This document shows, in pieces, positions 32,883-40,707 of a stretch of 42,374 nucleotides of DNA. The position numbers and the translations under genes were made by a program. The DNA is taken from contig JAUVZB010000015.1 of assembly GCA_030602785.1 (NCBI GenBank), positions 1 to 42,374 of the forward strand, written 5' to 3'. A model generated the notes under the pieces. It had not been told where the DNA came from and did no database searches. It saw only the letters and a program-made list of their open reading frames with translations. Positions within the stretch are counted from its first letter, which is position 1. The number at the start of each line of letters is the position of its first letter. The stretch comes from Dehalococcoidia bacterium. GTDB taxonomy: Bacteria > Chloroflexota > Dehalococcoidia > GIF9 > AB-539-J10.

Positions 32883-33107
32883 ATGCCACGGGGTGATGGA
32901 ACTGGACCGGGTGGACAGGGACCGGGAAGCGGCCGAGGACTGGGGCGGGGTGCCGGACGCGGCCGAATGGCAGGCAACCGCGCGGGCGCCGGCCCGGGTG
33001 GCGACTGTGTCTGCCCGCAGTGTGGCGCACGGGCGCCGCACACAGTCGGCGTGCCCTGCTACGATCAGACCTGCCCGCGCTGCGGCGCGAGAATGGCGAG
33101 GGACTAG
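32883..33107 (+). CDS. Small DUF5320-like zinc-ribbon protein
   Basis: A 74-residue protein. It begins with the same MPRGDGTGPGG...GSGRG block as the DUF5320 proteins, then has a Gly/Arg-rich stretch, and ends in a zinc ribbon: CVCPQCGARAP and, 16 residues on, CPRCGARMARD. GGAGG stands eight bases before the ATG. An open frame 30 codons longer has no start signal. It is probably a metal-binding partner of the other products of this operon. Confidence 0.75.
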   Translation: MPRGDGTGPGGQGPGSGRGLGRGAGRGRMAGNRAGAGPGGDCVCPQCGARAPHTVGVPCYDQTCPRCGARMARD

Positions 33108-33111
33108 CGCG

Positions 33112-33972
33112 GTGATAGTCTCTATTGCGAGTGGAAAAGGCGGCACGGGCAAGACCCTCATCGCGACGAGCCTCGCCCTTGTTCTGAAGGAAAGAGGGCC
33201 TGTGACGCTCCTTGACTGCGATGTCGAGGAGCCAAACGACTATATCTACATGAAGCCGACGCAGACAAGGTCTGAGCCGGTTGCCATCCCTGTGCCCTTC
33301 GTCGACGAGTCGAAGTGCATCGGCTGCGGCATGTGCCACGACGTCTGCGCGTTCAATGCCATCGTGGTGCTGGGCAAGACGGTCCTGGTGTTCAAGGAGT
33401 TGTGCCACGGCTGCGGCGCGTGCACCCGTTTCTGCCCCGTGGGCGCCATTACCGAGGTGCCCAACGAGATAGGCGTGGTGGAGGAGGGCAAGGTAGAGGG
33501 TATCCGCTTCTTCGATGGCGTGCTTAGCATCGGTCAGCCGATGGCGCCGCCTATCATCAGGGAAGTGAGGAAGCACGCCGGCACCGACGGTGTCACCATC
33601 ATTGACGCCTCACCCGGGACCTCGTGCCCTGTGGTCGAAGCGGTCAGAGACAGCGACTTCTGCATCCTGGTTACGGAGCCGACTCCCTTCGGGCTGAACG
33701 ACCTTCGACTCGCCGTGGAGACGGTACGGGAACTGGGACTGCCGCACGGCGCCATAATCAACCGCGCCGGAGTGGGTGATGACCGAACCGAAGCCTACTG
33801 CCGCAGCGAGGGCATACCCATACTGATGACGATACCGCTCGAGGAGCGGATAGCGCACACGTATTCCAGGGGCGTCCCTCTCGTGGAGGCGCTGCCGGAG
33901 TACGGGGAGCGCTTCCTGGAGATGTTCGACAGGATAAGGGAGATGGTGAATGAGAGAAGGCGTAGTACTTAG
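33112..33972 (+). CDS. MinD-superfamily P-loop ATPase with inserted ferredoxin domain, first copy
   Basis: A 286-residue SIMIBI-class ATPase with deviant Walker A SGKGGTGKT (residues 7-15). A ferredoxin insert carries two 4Fe-4S sites: C69-C72-C75-C79 (CIGCGMCHDVC) and C98-C101-C104-C108 (CHGCGACTRFCP). The ATPase core then resumes (IIDASPGTSCP, Walker B region). It starts at GTG 33112 just after the zinc-ribbon gene. These ATPases always occur in pairs in such operons and are thought to act in Fe-S or metallocofactor assembly, perhaps coupling electron transfer to ATP use. It overlaps its partner by 23 bp. Confidence 0.92.
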   Translation: MIVSIASGKGGTGKTLIATSLALVLKERGPVTLLDCDVEEPNDYIYMKPTQTRSEPVAIPVPFVDESKCIGCGMCHDVCAFNAIVVLGKTVLVFKELCHGCGACTRFCPVGAITEVPNEIGVVEEGKVEGIRFFDGVLSIGQPMAPPIIREVRKHAGTDGVTIIDASPGTSCPVVEAVRDSDFCILVTEPTPFGLNDLRLAVETVRELGLPHGAIINRAGVGDDRTEAYCRSEGIPILMTIPLEERIAHTYSRGVPLVEALPEYGERFLEMFDRIREMVNERRRST

Positions 33973-34822
33973 CGGCAAGGGCGGCACAGGCAAGACGAGC
34001 GTTGTCGGGGCCTTCGCTGCGCTCGCGAAGCAGAAGGTGCTTTCCGACTGTGATGTGGACGCTGCCGACCTGCACCTGCTCCTGAATCCCTCTGTGAAGG
34101 AGGAGCACGAGTTCTGGAGCGGCAAAACGGCCGTCATAGATCGCGAGGCCTGCACGGAGTGCGGCCTCTGCGTTGAGGCGTGCCGCTTCGATGCGATACA
34201 TGACTTCACCGTCGACCCCATTGGTTGCGAAGGTTGCGGCCTCTGTGCGCGGGTTTGCCCCGTGAATGCCATCACGATGAAGGAGAACCTCGCAGGCCAC
34301 TGGTTCATCTCGGAAACTCGTTTTGGACCGCTCGTGCATGCGCGACTCGGTATCGCACAGGAGAACTCCGGCATGCTCGTGCACCTTGTGAGAAAGAAGG
34401 CGAAGGAGACCGCGGAGCAGGCGGGATTGGATTTGACCATCAACGATGGCCCTCCGGGCATCGGTTGTGCGGTCATCTCGTCGCTGTCGGCTGCGAGCCT
34501 TGCCTTCATCGTCACGGAGCCTTCGGTCTCGGGCATCCATGACGTGGAGCGTGTGCTCTCGGTCTGCCGCCATTTCAGCGTGCCCGCGCTGGTGTGCATC
34601 AACAAGCACGACGTGAACGAGGAGGGGACACGGCAGATAGAGGAGTATTGCGCCGGGCAGGGCATAGACGTGGTGTCGCGGATTCCGTTCGACACGAAGG
34701 TGACGGAGGCCCAGGTGCAGGGAGTGCCGCTCGTGGAGTACACGGACGACCCCCGACTGGTGGGACCGCTGGAGGAAGCCTGGAGAGCAGTCACGAAGCG
34801 ACTCGACGATGCGGGCGCTTGA
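33950..34822 (+). CDS. MinD-superfamily P-loop ATPase with inserted ferredoxin domain, second copy
   Basis: A 290-residue partner of the preceding protein: Walker A SGKGGTGKT (8-16), DCDVDAADLHLLL switch strand, 4Fe-4S sites C68-C71-C74-C78 (CTECGLCVEAC) and C93-C96-C99-C103 (CEGCGLCARVCP), and INDGPPGIGCAV as the second switch. It starts inside the end of the first gene with GGGAGATGGTGA before the ATG, so the two are made in equal amounts and probably form a heterodimer. An inverted repeat TTACGC/GCGTAA at 34839-34868 follows in the gap to the next gene. Confidence 0.92.
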   Translation: MREGVVLSGKGGTGKTSVVGAFAALAKQKVLSDCDVDAADLHLLLNPSVKEEHEFWSGKTAVIDREACTECGLCVEACRFDAIHDFTVDPIGCEGCGLCARVCPVNAITMKENLAGHWFISETRFGPLVHARLGIAQENSGMLVHLVRKKAKETAEQAGLDLTINDGPPGIGCAVISSLSAASLAFIVTEPSVSGIHDVERVLSVCRHFSVPALVCINKHDVNEEGTRQIEEYCAGQGIDVVSRIPFDTKVTEAQVQGVPLVEYTDDPRLVGPLEEAWRAVTKRLDDAGA

Positions 34823-34886
34823 GTTGTACCATTGGCCGTTACGCCGCGCCGCGCCTGTGAGCGCGTAAGAGGCTGAGGAGTAGAGA

Positions 34887-35225
34887 ATGAGATATGCAAT
34901 GCCGATCAAGGGCGACAAACTGTCGTCACACTTCGGTCCGTGTGAGGCATTCGCACTTTTTGACGTTGACGAGAACACCAAAGAGATAGTCGGTCGTGAG
35001 GAGATTCCGTCACCCGGTCATGAACCTGGCGTATTGCCCGCCTTCCTCGCTGAACAGGGGGCATCAGCAATCATTGCAGGTGGTATGGGGTCACGTGCCG
35101 TGAGTCTTTTCGAGGACAATCGTATCCAGGTGGTTCTTGGAGCACCGGAGGCCGACCCGGAATACGTGATGAAGGCGTATCTGTCAGGTGTGCTTAGCAC
35201 GGGAGAGAACGTCTGCGACCATTAG
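34887..35225 (+). CDS. NifX-like (PF02579) protein, second copy
   Basis: A 112-residue single-domain member of the dinitrogenase iron-molybdenum cofactor family: MRYAMPIKGDKLSSHFGPCEAF, in parts, then EPGVLPAFLAEQGASAIIAGGMGSRAVSLF. The GGMGSRA segment replaces GNCGPNG of the first copy, so the two probably bind different partners. GGAG precedes the ATG. It lies between the ATPase pair and mrp. Confidence 0.88.
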   Translation: MRYAMPIKGDKLSSHFGPCEAFALFDVDENTKEIVGREEIPSPGHEPGVLPAFLAEQGASAIIAGGMGSRAVSLFEDNRIQVVLGAPEADPEYVMKAYLSGVLSTGENVCDH

Positions 35226-35246
35226 GACCGGTGCGAGGAGAAACCG

Positions 35247-36248
35247 TTGATTGACGATAAGAAGATAGAGCGGGCGCTCGATTCGATCCTGGTGCCGGGC
35301 GCGAACCGCAGTCCTGTGCAGCTCAATCTCGTGAAGAGCGTTGAGCGCAACGACAGGCTGGTGAGAGTGGTGCTTGCCGACGCGGCGCTGACCGGCGAGG
35401 TCAAGCAGTCGCTGGATGAAAGCGTGCGCGTGGCCGTGGCGGCCGTCACGGGCGACGATGCGCGGGTGGAGTTTGTAGCAGCGAAGCCGGAGGAAGTGAA
35501 CGAGATACGTCACACCGTAGCCGTGATGAGCGGCAAGGGTGGAGTGGGCAAGTCACTTGTCACGGGGTTGCTTGCTGCCGAGTTGAGGCGCCGTGGCTAT
35601 GGCGTCGGCATCCTGGATGCGGACCTGACCGGCTCCAGCATGCCCAAGATGTTCGGAGTGGAAGACCGCCCTCTCGGTAGCGAGAGCGGGATACTTCCCG
35701 TGCTCACGCGCAGCGGCATGCCTATGATAGCTATGAACCTGCTGATCGAGCGCGACGACCAGCCGGTCATCTGGAGGGGCCCGCTCATAGACAAGGCCAT
35801 CAGGCAGTTCGGCCAGGAAGTGCTCTGGGGCAAGCTGGACTACCTGTTAATCGACCTGCCGCCGGGCACTGCGGACGCCGTGCTGACCGTGATGCAGGCG
35901 TTTCCCATAGACGGTGTGGTTGTTGTGTTCACGCCGCAGGACCTGGTGGAGATGATAGTCCGCAAGGCGCTCAACATGGCGGAGATGATGCAGAAGCGTG
36001 TGCTCGGCGTTGTGGAGAACATGAGCTATCTCTACGTGCCGGAACTCGACAAGAAGTTGGAGCTTTTCGGCCCGGGCAGGGGTGAAGAGATGGCGAAGGT
36101 CGCCAATGCCCCGCTGCTGGCGCAGATACCGGTTGATCCCACTATCGCGAAGCTCTGTGACGCGGGCGACATCGAGAGCTATGACAGCCATGTCGTTACC
36201 GACCTCGGTGAGAACTTGCTGAGTGCGCTCGGAGTGTCGGCGCGGTAG
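35247..36248 (+). CDS. mrp: Mrp/ApbC-type Fe-S carrier ATPase, without C-terminal CxxC
   Basis: A 333-residue Mrp/NBP35-family protein, the expected Fe-S cluster carrier. Residues about 1-85 form a MIP18-like (DUF59) domain. Walker A SGKGGVGKS follows at about 93-101, then DADLTGSSMPKMFG, IDLPPGTADA and the long VVVFTPQDLVEMIVRKALNM stretch, in parts. The usual CxxC after ENMSY, which holds the bridging 4Fe-4S cluster in most Mrp proteins, is replaced by ENMSYLYVPELDKK. Starts with TTG at 35247 behind AGGAG. It is the last gene of the operon. Confidence 0.9.
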   Translation: MIDDKKIERALDSILVPGANRSPVQLNLVKSVERNDRLVRVVLADAALTGEVKQSLDESVRVAVAAVTGDDARVEFVAAKPEEVNEIRHTVAVMSGKGGVGKSLVTGLLAAELRRRGYGVGILDADLTGSSMPKMFGVEDRPLGSESGILPVLTRSGMPMIAMNLLIERDDQPVIWRGPLIDKAIRQFGQEVLWGKLDYLLIDLPPGTADAVLTVMQAFPIDGVVVVFTPQDLVEMIVRKALNMAEMMQKRVLGVVENMSYLYVPELDKKLELFGPGRGEEMAKVANAPLLAQIPVDPTIAKLCDAGDIESYDSHVVTDLGENLLSALGVSAR

Positions 36249-36283
36249 GCCATGGTCTCTGTTTGCATGAGTCTTGCCCGGGA

Positions 36284-36298
36284 CGGCTTCTGAAGCCG
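36284..36298 (+). terminator. Terminator of the Fe-S operon
   Basis: CGGCTT-CTG-AAGCCG, followed by CCCCTTTCCTT, begins 35 bases after the mrp stop. It is the only hairpin near the end of the operon. Confidence 0.55.
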
Positions 36299-36750
36299 CC
36301 CCTTTCCTTCTCCCGGTGACAGAGCGGGCGTGGCGGTGTGCCAGTGGCGGTCGGCAAGCGCCCTTTCCCGTGATGCTGTGCCAACGTTTGTGCCGCCGGG
36401 TGCTCTCAGCATCCACATTGCGGGGATGTGCAGCCATATTCCACTACGCGCTGCTGTGCGTGATTCAGCAGAGGCGGGTTTGGAACCCACTCGCCGCAGG
36501 ATGGCGCCTTGCTCGAAGATTGCAGACAGTGCCCGTGATGTTTGCGGCAATGGACGCGCAGTAGATCGCTTCCCGCAACTAGCGGCCTCAAGGAATGCCT
36601 TCCAGCTCTCATGCAGATGGCATATCCTCTGATGCTTGTTCGTGTAACGCAGGCATGGGTGGGCTATGCATCATCCATTTCGTTGGTATGTTTCTATCCG
36701 CCAAGTTGAAATAGCAGCGCACTGTGTTTTAACATGATGCTGTAATCTAA
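36299..36750. other. Intergenic stretch, AT-rich toward the Fic gene
   Basis: No gene is supported. Composition falls from GC-rich to clearly AT-rich after about 36680. AATAGCA followed by GCGC occurs near 36711 and again at 36751, and CATGATGC occurs near 36733 and 36756, pointing to binding sites before fic. Confidence 0.35.
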
Positions 36751-36769
36751 AATAGCATGATGCGCTATT
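36751..36769. promoter_or_regulatory. Inverted repeat upstream of the Fic gene
   Basis: AATAGC (36751-36756) and GCTATT (36764-36769) lie seven bases apart, 20 bases before the chosen Fic start. It may be the site of autoregulation through the C-terminal winged helix of the Fic protein, or a hairpin in the leader. Confidence 0.45.
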
Positions 36770-36789
36770 ATAGGTTCGAAGGACACAGG

Positions 36790-37953
36790 ATGAACAGAGG
36801 GCTTCAGGGACGCTATGTGCCGGCCTCGGTGGTGGGCGAAAACGTGCAGGCGTTTGTGCCTGCGCCGCTCCCGCCTCAGCCACCCATTCGTTGGACTCCG
36901 GAACTTCGCAGCAAGTTCGACCAGGCGCTAGTGGCTCTTGGCCGGTTGGACACCGTCTCCACACTGCTGCCGGATACCTCGGTCTTCCTGTATACGTACT
37001 TGCGCAAGGAGGCCGTGCTCTCCTCCATGATTGAGGGGACGCAATCGTCCCTATCCGACCTGCTGCTTTTTGAACTCAATCAGGCCCCCGGAGTTCCGCT
37101 GGACGACGTGCGCGAAGTGAGCAACTACGTCGCTGCCCTGACCTATGGGTTGAATCGTATTGCGGAAGGCTTCCCCGTGTCGCTTCGACTGTTCAAGGAG
37201 ATTCATGGCATTCTCCTGGCCAGAGGCCGCGGTAGCAGTCAGACGCCAGGCGAGTTCCGGAACAGCCAGAACTGGATTGGTGGCACGCGACCCGGCAATG
37301 CAGCGTATGTTCCTCCACCGGCAAACCAGGTGCTTGAGTGTATGGGCAGACTGGAGTTGTTCCTGCATGATCAGCCGGAGCCGGCTTCGGTACTGCTTAA
37401 GGCTGCACTGACACACGTTCAGTTCGAGACAATCCATCCGTTTCTGGACGGCAACGGCCGCTTGGGGCGGTTGCTTATCACCCTGTTGTTGTGTGAGCAG
37501 AAGGTACTACGGGAGCCGCTGCTGTACCTGAGCCTCTACTTCAAGACGCATCGACAGGCCTACTACGAACTGATCAACAACGTAAGTCTCACCGGAGATT
37601 GGGAGGCGTGGCTCGACTTCTTTGCCGAGGCGGTTATTGTGACGGCAACCCAGGCTGTGGACACCGCGCGGCAGTTGCTTGACGTGTCGAAAGAGGATCG
37701 CAAGAGAATAGGCTCGCTTGGTCGGGCGGCGGGCTCCACTCTGCAGGTGCAGCAAGCGCTGCTTGAGCGGCCCATCGCTACGGCAGGCTGGATTGTGCGG
37801 AATACCGGCATCACCCCGGCCACGGTGAACAAGAGTCTGGCGCATCTGGAGCAACTCGGAATAGTGCGCGAACTGACCGCTCGAAAGCGCAACAGGCTGT
37901 TCAGCTACACGCGATACGTCGACATCATGAACCGGGGTATTGAGCTGCCCTGA
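36790..37953 (+). CDS. fic: Fic-family AMP-transferase, class II, with C-terminal HTH
   Basis: A 387-residue Fic protein. The catalytic motif HPFLDGNGRLGR (residues 216-227) is complete and should transfer AMP from ATP to a hydroxyl of a target protein. The inhibitory helix motif SSMIEG (78-83, S-x-x-x-E-G) is N-terminal, which makes it class II and self-inhibited. Residues about 310-375 form a winged helix (AGWIVRNTGITPATVNKSLAHL, in parts). ATG at 36790 has AAGGA upstream; an ATG at 36757 lies in the loop of the inverted repeat. There is no antitoxin gene next to it, as is usual for class II. The target is unknown. Confidence 0.92.
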   Translation: MNRGLQGRYVPASVVGENVQAFVPAPLPPQPPIRWTPELRSKFDQALVALGRLDTVSTLLPDTSVFLYTYLRKEAVLSSMIEGTQSSLSDLLLFELNQAPGVPLDDVREVSNYVAALTYGLNRIAEGFPVSLRLFKEIHGILLARGRGSSQTPGEFRNSQNWIGGTRPGNAAYVPPPANQVLECMGRLELFLHDQPEPASVLLKAALTHVQFETIHPFLDGNGRLGRLLITLLLCEQKVLREPLLYLSLYFKTHRQAYYELINNVSLTGDWEAWLDFFAEAVIVTATQAVDTARQLLDVSKEDRKRIGSLGRAAGSTLQVQQALLERPIATAGWIVRNTGITPATVNKSLAHLEQLGIVRELTARKRNRLFSYTRYVDIMNRGIELP

Positions 37954-38746
37954 GTTTGGGGGACACTGTACGGTTCTGTTTCCTCAGTGATTCACGGCTG
38001 TTGCCAAGCAGAGCAACCTGGTGTGGGTAGCCAGGCACAACGAGGCCTGAGAGTGATGCCGCCTGGTGGATACTGGCTCTGCACGGCACGCGGTTTCAAG
38101 GAATAGGCATGGTGTCCCCGGAATCCGCGCTGTGGAAGCGACGCATGCGTCGCCCGTGCCGTCATCGCCGGTTCATCCAGGCGGTCGGCAGTGCGTGCCA
38201 CCAACCTCGCAAGACTGCTGACGGCCAGGAAACCCGGCGATCCTCGTTTTCGCTGACGCCGTGGCCATAGCTCACAGCGTCCCTCGGTTTCATCACCGTC
38301 GCTTCACGAGTTCTTCACATTCCCCTGCTAGCATTCTCGCGGGCTCAATGGAGGAGCACGGCACGTCCCGGCTCGCGCTGCTGCCAATTCGCCGGGAGGT
38401 AAGAACGCGTGTCGGGCGGCCGGGCTTCATCCCCGGGCCAGACAGGAGGCGAATGTGGATGCTCTCTTGATGTTGCTGTTCGCACTCTGCACCACTCCCC
38501 TGGTGCTGGCGCCATACGACATGCGCCTCTCTGAGCATGAGGGATGGGCTCCTTCGGCGTGGCCTGGTCTGAAGGAGTCAGGGTCATGCTTGGGTGTGGG
38601 GAGTCCGTCATCAGCTCCGACGACATGCCCGTAGGCGGGTAGGGAACCGGGAGTGTCTCCGCCGCACGGTGCAGGAGCGGCATTCCGGACTGCTGTTGGA
38701 ATCACCCGGTGCACAAAATGGACGGGGGATAGCATGCGCGCTATTC
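37954..38746. other. Long gap with one possible small secreted-protein gene
   Basis: About 800 bases without a firm gene. Several open frames on both strands lack ribosome-binding sites. The exception is the 59-codon frame at 38455-38634, listed separately. No tRNA or known RNA was recognised. Confidence 0.35.
38455..38634 (+). CDS. Possible 59-residue secreted protein
   Basis: ACAGGAGGCGAAT directly precedes a GTG that opens a 59-codon frame. The first 19 residues (MDALLMLLFALCTTPLVLA) form a convincing hydrophobic signal segment. The mature part is short and polar with two cysteines (SCLG, TTCP) near the end. Codon third positions are typical of genes in the first half only, so the tail could be out of frame. 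No homolog is known to me. Confidence 0.3.
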   Translation: MDALLMLLFALCTTPLVLAPYDMRLSEHEGWAPSAWPGLKESGSCLGVGSPSSAPTTCP

Positions 38747-38766
38747 TTGACTAAATCGGTCAACAT
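38741..38766 (+). promoter_or_regulatory. IscR type-1-like operator
   Basis: TTGAC-TAAATCG-GTCAA (38747-38763) is an inverted repeat whose sequence, with flanks, follows the Escherichia coli IscR type-1 consensus (GACT, four A/T bases, then a pyrimidine and AGTC) at about 20 of 25 positions. It ends 23 bases before the Rrf2 gene. Autoregulation by that protein is likely. Confidence 0.65.
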
Positions 38767-38786
38767 ACTCAACAAGGGAGGCGGCC

Positions 38787-39293
38787 ATGAAGCTCAGCAC
38801 CCGGACCCGCTATGGTATGAGAGCCGTGCTGGACATCGCACTGCACAGCGGCGGCGCGCCCGTGCGTCTCAGGGACATCGCCGCTCGCCAGGAGGTCTCC
38901 CTCTCCTACCTGGAGCACATCATCGGGCCGCTCATCGCCGGCCGCATCCTGCGCAGCACGCGTGGTGCGGGAGGGGGCATCTCCCTGCTGAGGGAGCCAG
39001 GCAGGATACTGCTGAGCGAGATAGTGAGCCTCCTCGAAGGGCCGCTGGCGACGGTCGACTGTGTCTTCCACCCGGGCGTTTGCCCTCGCTCGGACTCCTG
39101 TGCAACACGCGGTCTGTGGATGGAGATGGCGGAGGCGATGGACTCGGTCCTGGGGTTGAGAACACTGGCCGACCTCATGGAGACCGACGACGGGGCTGAG
39201 GCAGTCTCGTGTGCTCCGACTGCTCTGAGACCGCAACGCAGTCCTGTCACTGGTGTCGCATCTGCCAGAGGGAACGGCGACATGGAGAGATGA
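38787..39293 (+). CDS. Rrf2-family regulator, IscR-like with three cysteines
   Basis: A 168-residue Rrf2-family regulator. The winged helix spans residues about 1-75 (STRTRYGMRAVLDIA; VRLRDIAARQEVSLSYLEHII; GGGISLLR). C92, C99 and C105 (DCVFHPGVCPRSDSC) sit almost exactly where IscR has its [2Fe-2S] ligands (C92, C98, C104), so the protein probably senses Fe-S status. Together with the IscR-type site 23 bases upstream this supports the role. AAGGGAGG precedes the ATG. The C-terminal 40 residues extend past the usual length. Its stop overlaps the next gene (ATGA). Confidence 0.88.
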   Translation: MKLSTRTRYGMRAVLDIALHSGGAPVRLRDIAARQEVSLSYLEHIIGPLIAGRILRSTRGAGGGISLLREPGRILLSEIVSLLEGPLATVDCVFHPGVCPRSDSCATRGLWMEMAEAMDSVLGLRTLADLMETDDGAEAVSCAPTALRPQRSPVTGVASARGNGDMER

Positions 39294-39961
39294 TGAAACT
39301 CGCACTCGTTGCTGCTCTCCTCTTGCTCGCTGGCCTGAGTGTCGCATGCGTGGCCCCGGACGATGTGGCCGAGGCGCCCGCAGGCACGCAGGAAGCCAAT
39401 AGTGGAGACGCCTCGGGTGAGGCGCTGCCGTCCGCTGACCTCGATGCGCCGGAGGCGGCCGAGGAACTTGCGCCTGCTCCACCATCCAGACGGGCGGCGC
39501 ATGTGTGGGTCGAACCACAGATAGACAGAGACGCCGTGACCATCCCTCTCGATGTGGAGGAGAACGCCGGTCACGTGCACTTCAGCTTGCCCGCGGAGGA
39601 GGAGGAACTGGAGTACATCGGCTACATGCTTGACGGAGCATTCTATGTGCGCGCGGCCGTCTGTCCCTCCTGTGGCTCGCAGGGGCTCTCACACGGTGGG
39701 ACTATGCTGGTCTGTCACTCGTGCTCGACGATGTTCGACTTCGTGACCGGGGAGGCTGACGACGAGGAGAGCGCGAGCTTCCCACAGGGCCTGCTGCCCT
39801 ACGGCGTAGCCGACACCCTCATCAGAATGTCGTTTGCAGAGCTGGTGGAGTCCTACGAGAGGACTGCTGCCGGGGAGGACACGCTGTTCGAGGTGGTGGT
39901 AGAGACGCCCCCGGACGATGAAGACGAAGACACCTCCTGGCCGAGATGTTGTGCGCGGTGA
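39290..39961 (+). CDS. Lipoprotein with DUF2318-like CxxC pair
   Basis: A 223-residue exported protein. A signal segment (KLALVAALLLLAGLSVAC) ends in a lipobox-like cysteine at residue 20, followed by an acidic, Ala/Pro-rich linker and a domain with two CxxC motifs, C125-PS-C128 and C142-HS-C145, around LSHGGTMLV. This layout is that of DUF2318-like and Rieske-like metal sites outside the membrane. The C-terminus is very acidic and ends CCAR. Start at 39290 or the next ATG at 39293. It is coupled to the Rrf2 gene, so expression probably follows Fe-S or metal status. Confidence 0.75.
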   Translation: MMKLALVAALLLLAGLSVACVAPDDVAEAPAGTQEANSGDASGEALPSADLDAPEAAEELAPAPPSRRAAHVWVEPQIDRDAVTIPLDVEENAGHVHFSLPAEEEELEYIGYMLDGAFYVRAAVCPSCGSQGLSHGGTMLVCHSCSTMFDFVTGEADDEESASFPQGLLPYGVADTLIRMSFAELVESYERTAAGEDTLFEVVVETPPDDEDEDTSWPRCCAR

Positions 39962-40098
39962 TGATTGGCCGGAATTCCGTCTGGACGATACTGTCCCGGC
40001 GCCTCACGTCGTGTCAGGAGACATGTATGGTGTGTTCCAGGAACCAGAGAACATGCCGGAGCCCGAGCCTGGCTCACGAAATGCGATGAGTCTGGCTT

Positions 40099-40707
40099 TC
40101 AGATCGAGGGAACATACCAGTTGAATCCATTCTCCGTATCCTCATAGAGGGTCTCACGACTATGCCGCCGAATCTTCCAGGCCATGAAGAGATCCCCGAC
40201 TGAGCCACTCGCATTCATCGCCGCTGCCAGTATCGCCAGAGTTATGACGAGCTCAGTATTTGCCAGTATGCCTGTCAGCAGGAAAACCGGTGTGAGCAAG
40301 AGAAATGGGCCCAGCATAACCAGGAGATACTGATTCCTCAGAACAGGCGCTCCGGAGGTTGCGTAGAACGCCACTGGAAGGAACCTTCCGGCCACCTTGA
40401 CCCCGAAACGGGGCTTGCCACCGAAAACGCGAAACAGGGCGCCGTGGACACCCTCGTGCAGGACGATGTGCGCCACGAATACTCCCAGAACAAGCGGAAT
40501 GAAGAACTCACCAAGATTGGCGGGCCCTTCCAGGTATCCTCGAAGCAATCCTCTGATAGTGAGCCCAAGTACCATGGTCAGTCCGAAAATGGCGGCCCCG
40601 ATGACCAGCAAGACGACCAGGGTCCATCCTTTCAAACTCAACAGCCATCGACCAGCCAGTTGATAGTCATCCGGTATGCTCTGACCGCGCTCCATGTCAT
40701 TCTTCAC
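40099..40707 (-). CDS. DUF3267-type membrane metalloprotease-like protein
   Basis: A 202-residue membrane protein with four or five helices and the zincin motif H84-E-G-V-H88 at the end of a helix (VAHIVLHEGVHGALF), characteristic of DUF3267. The later NASGSVGDLFMAW block provides the expected third-ligand aspartate region of this family. GTG at 40707 has AGGAGGG upstream; the ATG four codons on has none. It may be an intramembrane peptidase; the substrate is unknown. Only a short non-coding gap separates it from the converging lipoprotein gene. Confidence 0.82.
   Translation of the reverse strand: MKNDMERGQSIPDDYQLAGRWLLSLKGWTLVVLLVIGAAIFGLTMVLGLTIRGLLRGYLEGPANLGEFFIPLVLGVFVAHIVLHEGVHGALFRVFGGKPRFGVKVAGRFLPVAFYATSGAPVLRNQYLLVMLGPFLLLTPVFLLTGILANTELVITLAILAAAMNASGSVGDLFMAWKIRRHSRETLYEDTENGFNWYVPSI

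Noticed and set aside
38594-39199. A 201-codon frame overlapping the Rrf2 gene
   Set aside because: Wrong frame of a gene with clear Rrf2 motifs and a good ribosome-binding site.
39918-40124. A 68-codon rightward frame between the lipoprotein and DUF3267 genes
   Set aside because: Begins inside the lipoprotein gene, overlaps the end of the DUF3267 gene, and shows no conserved pattern, although CAGGAG precedes an internal ATG.
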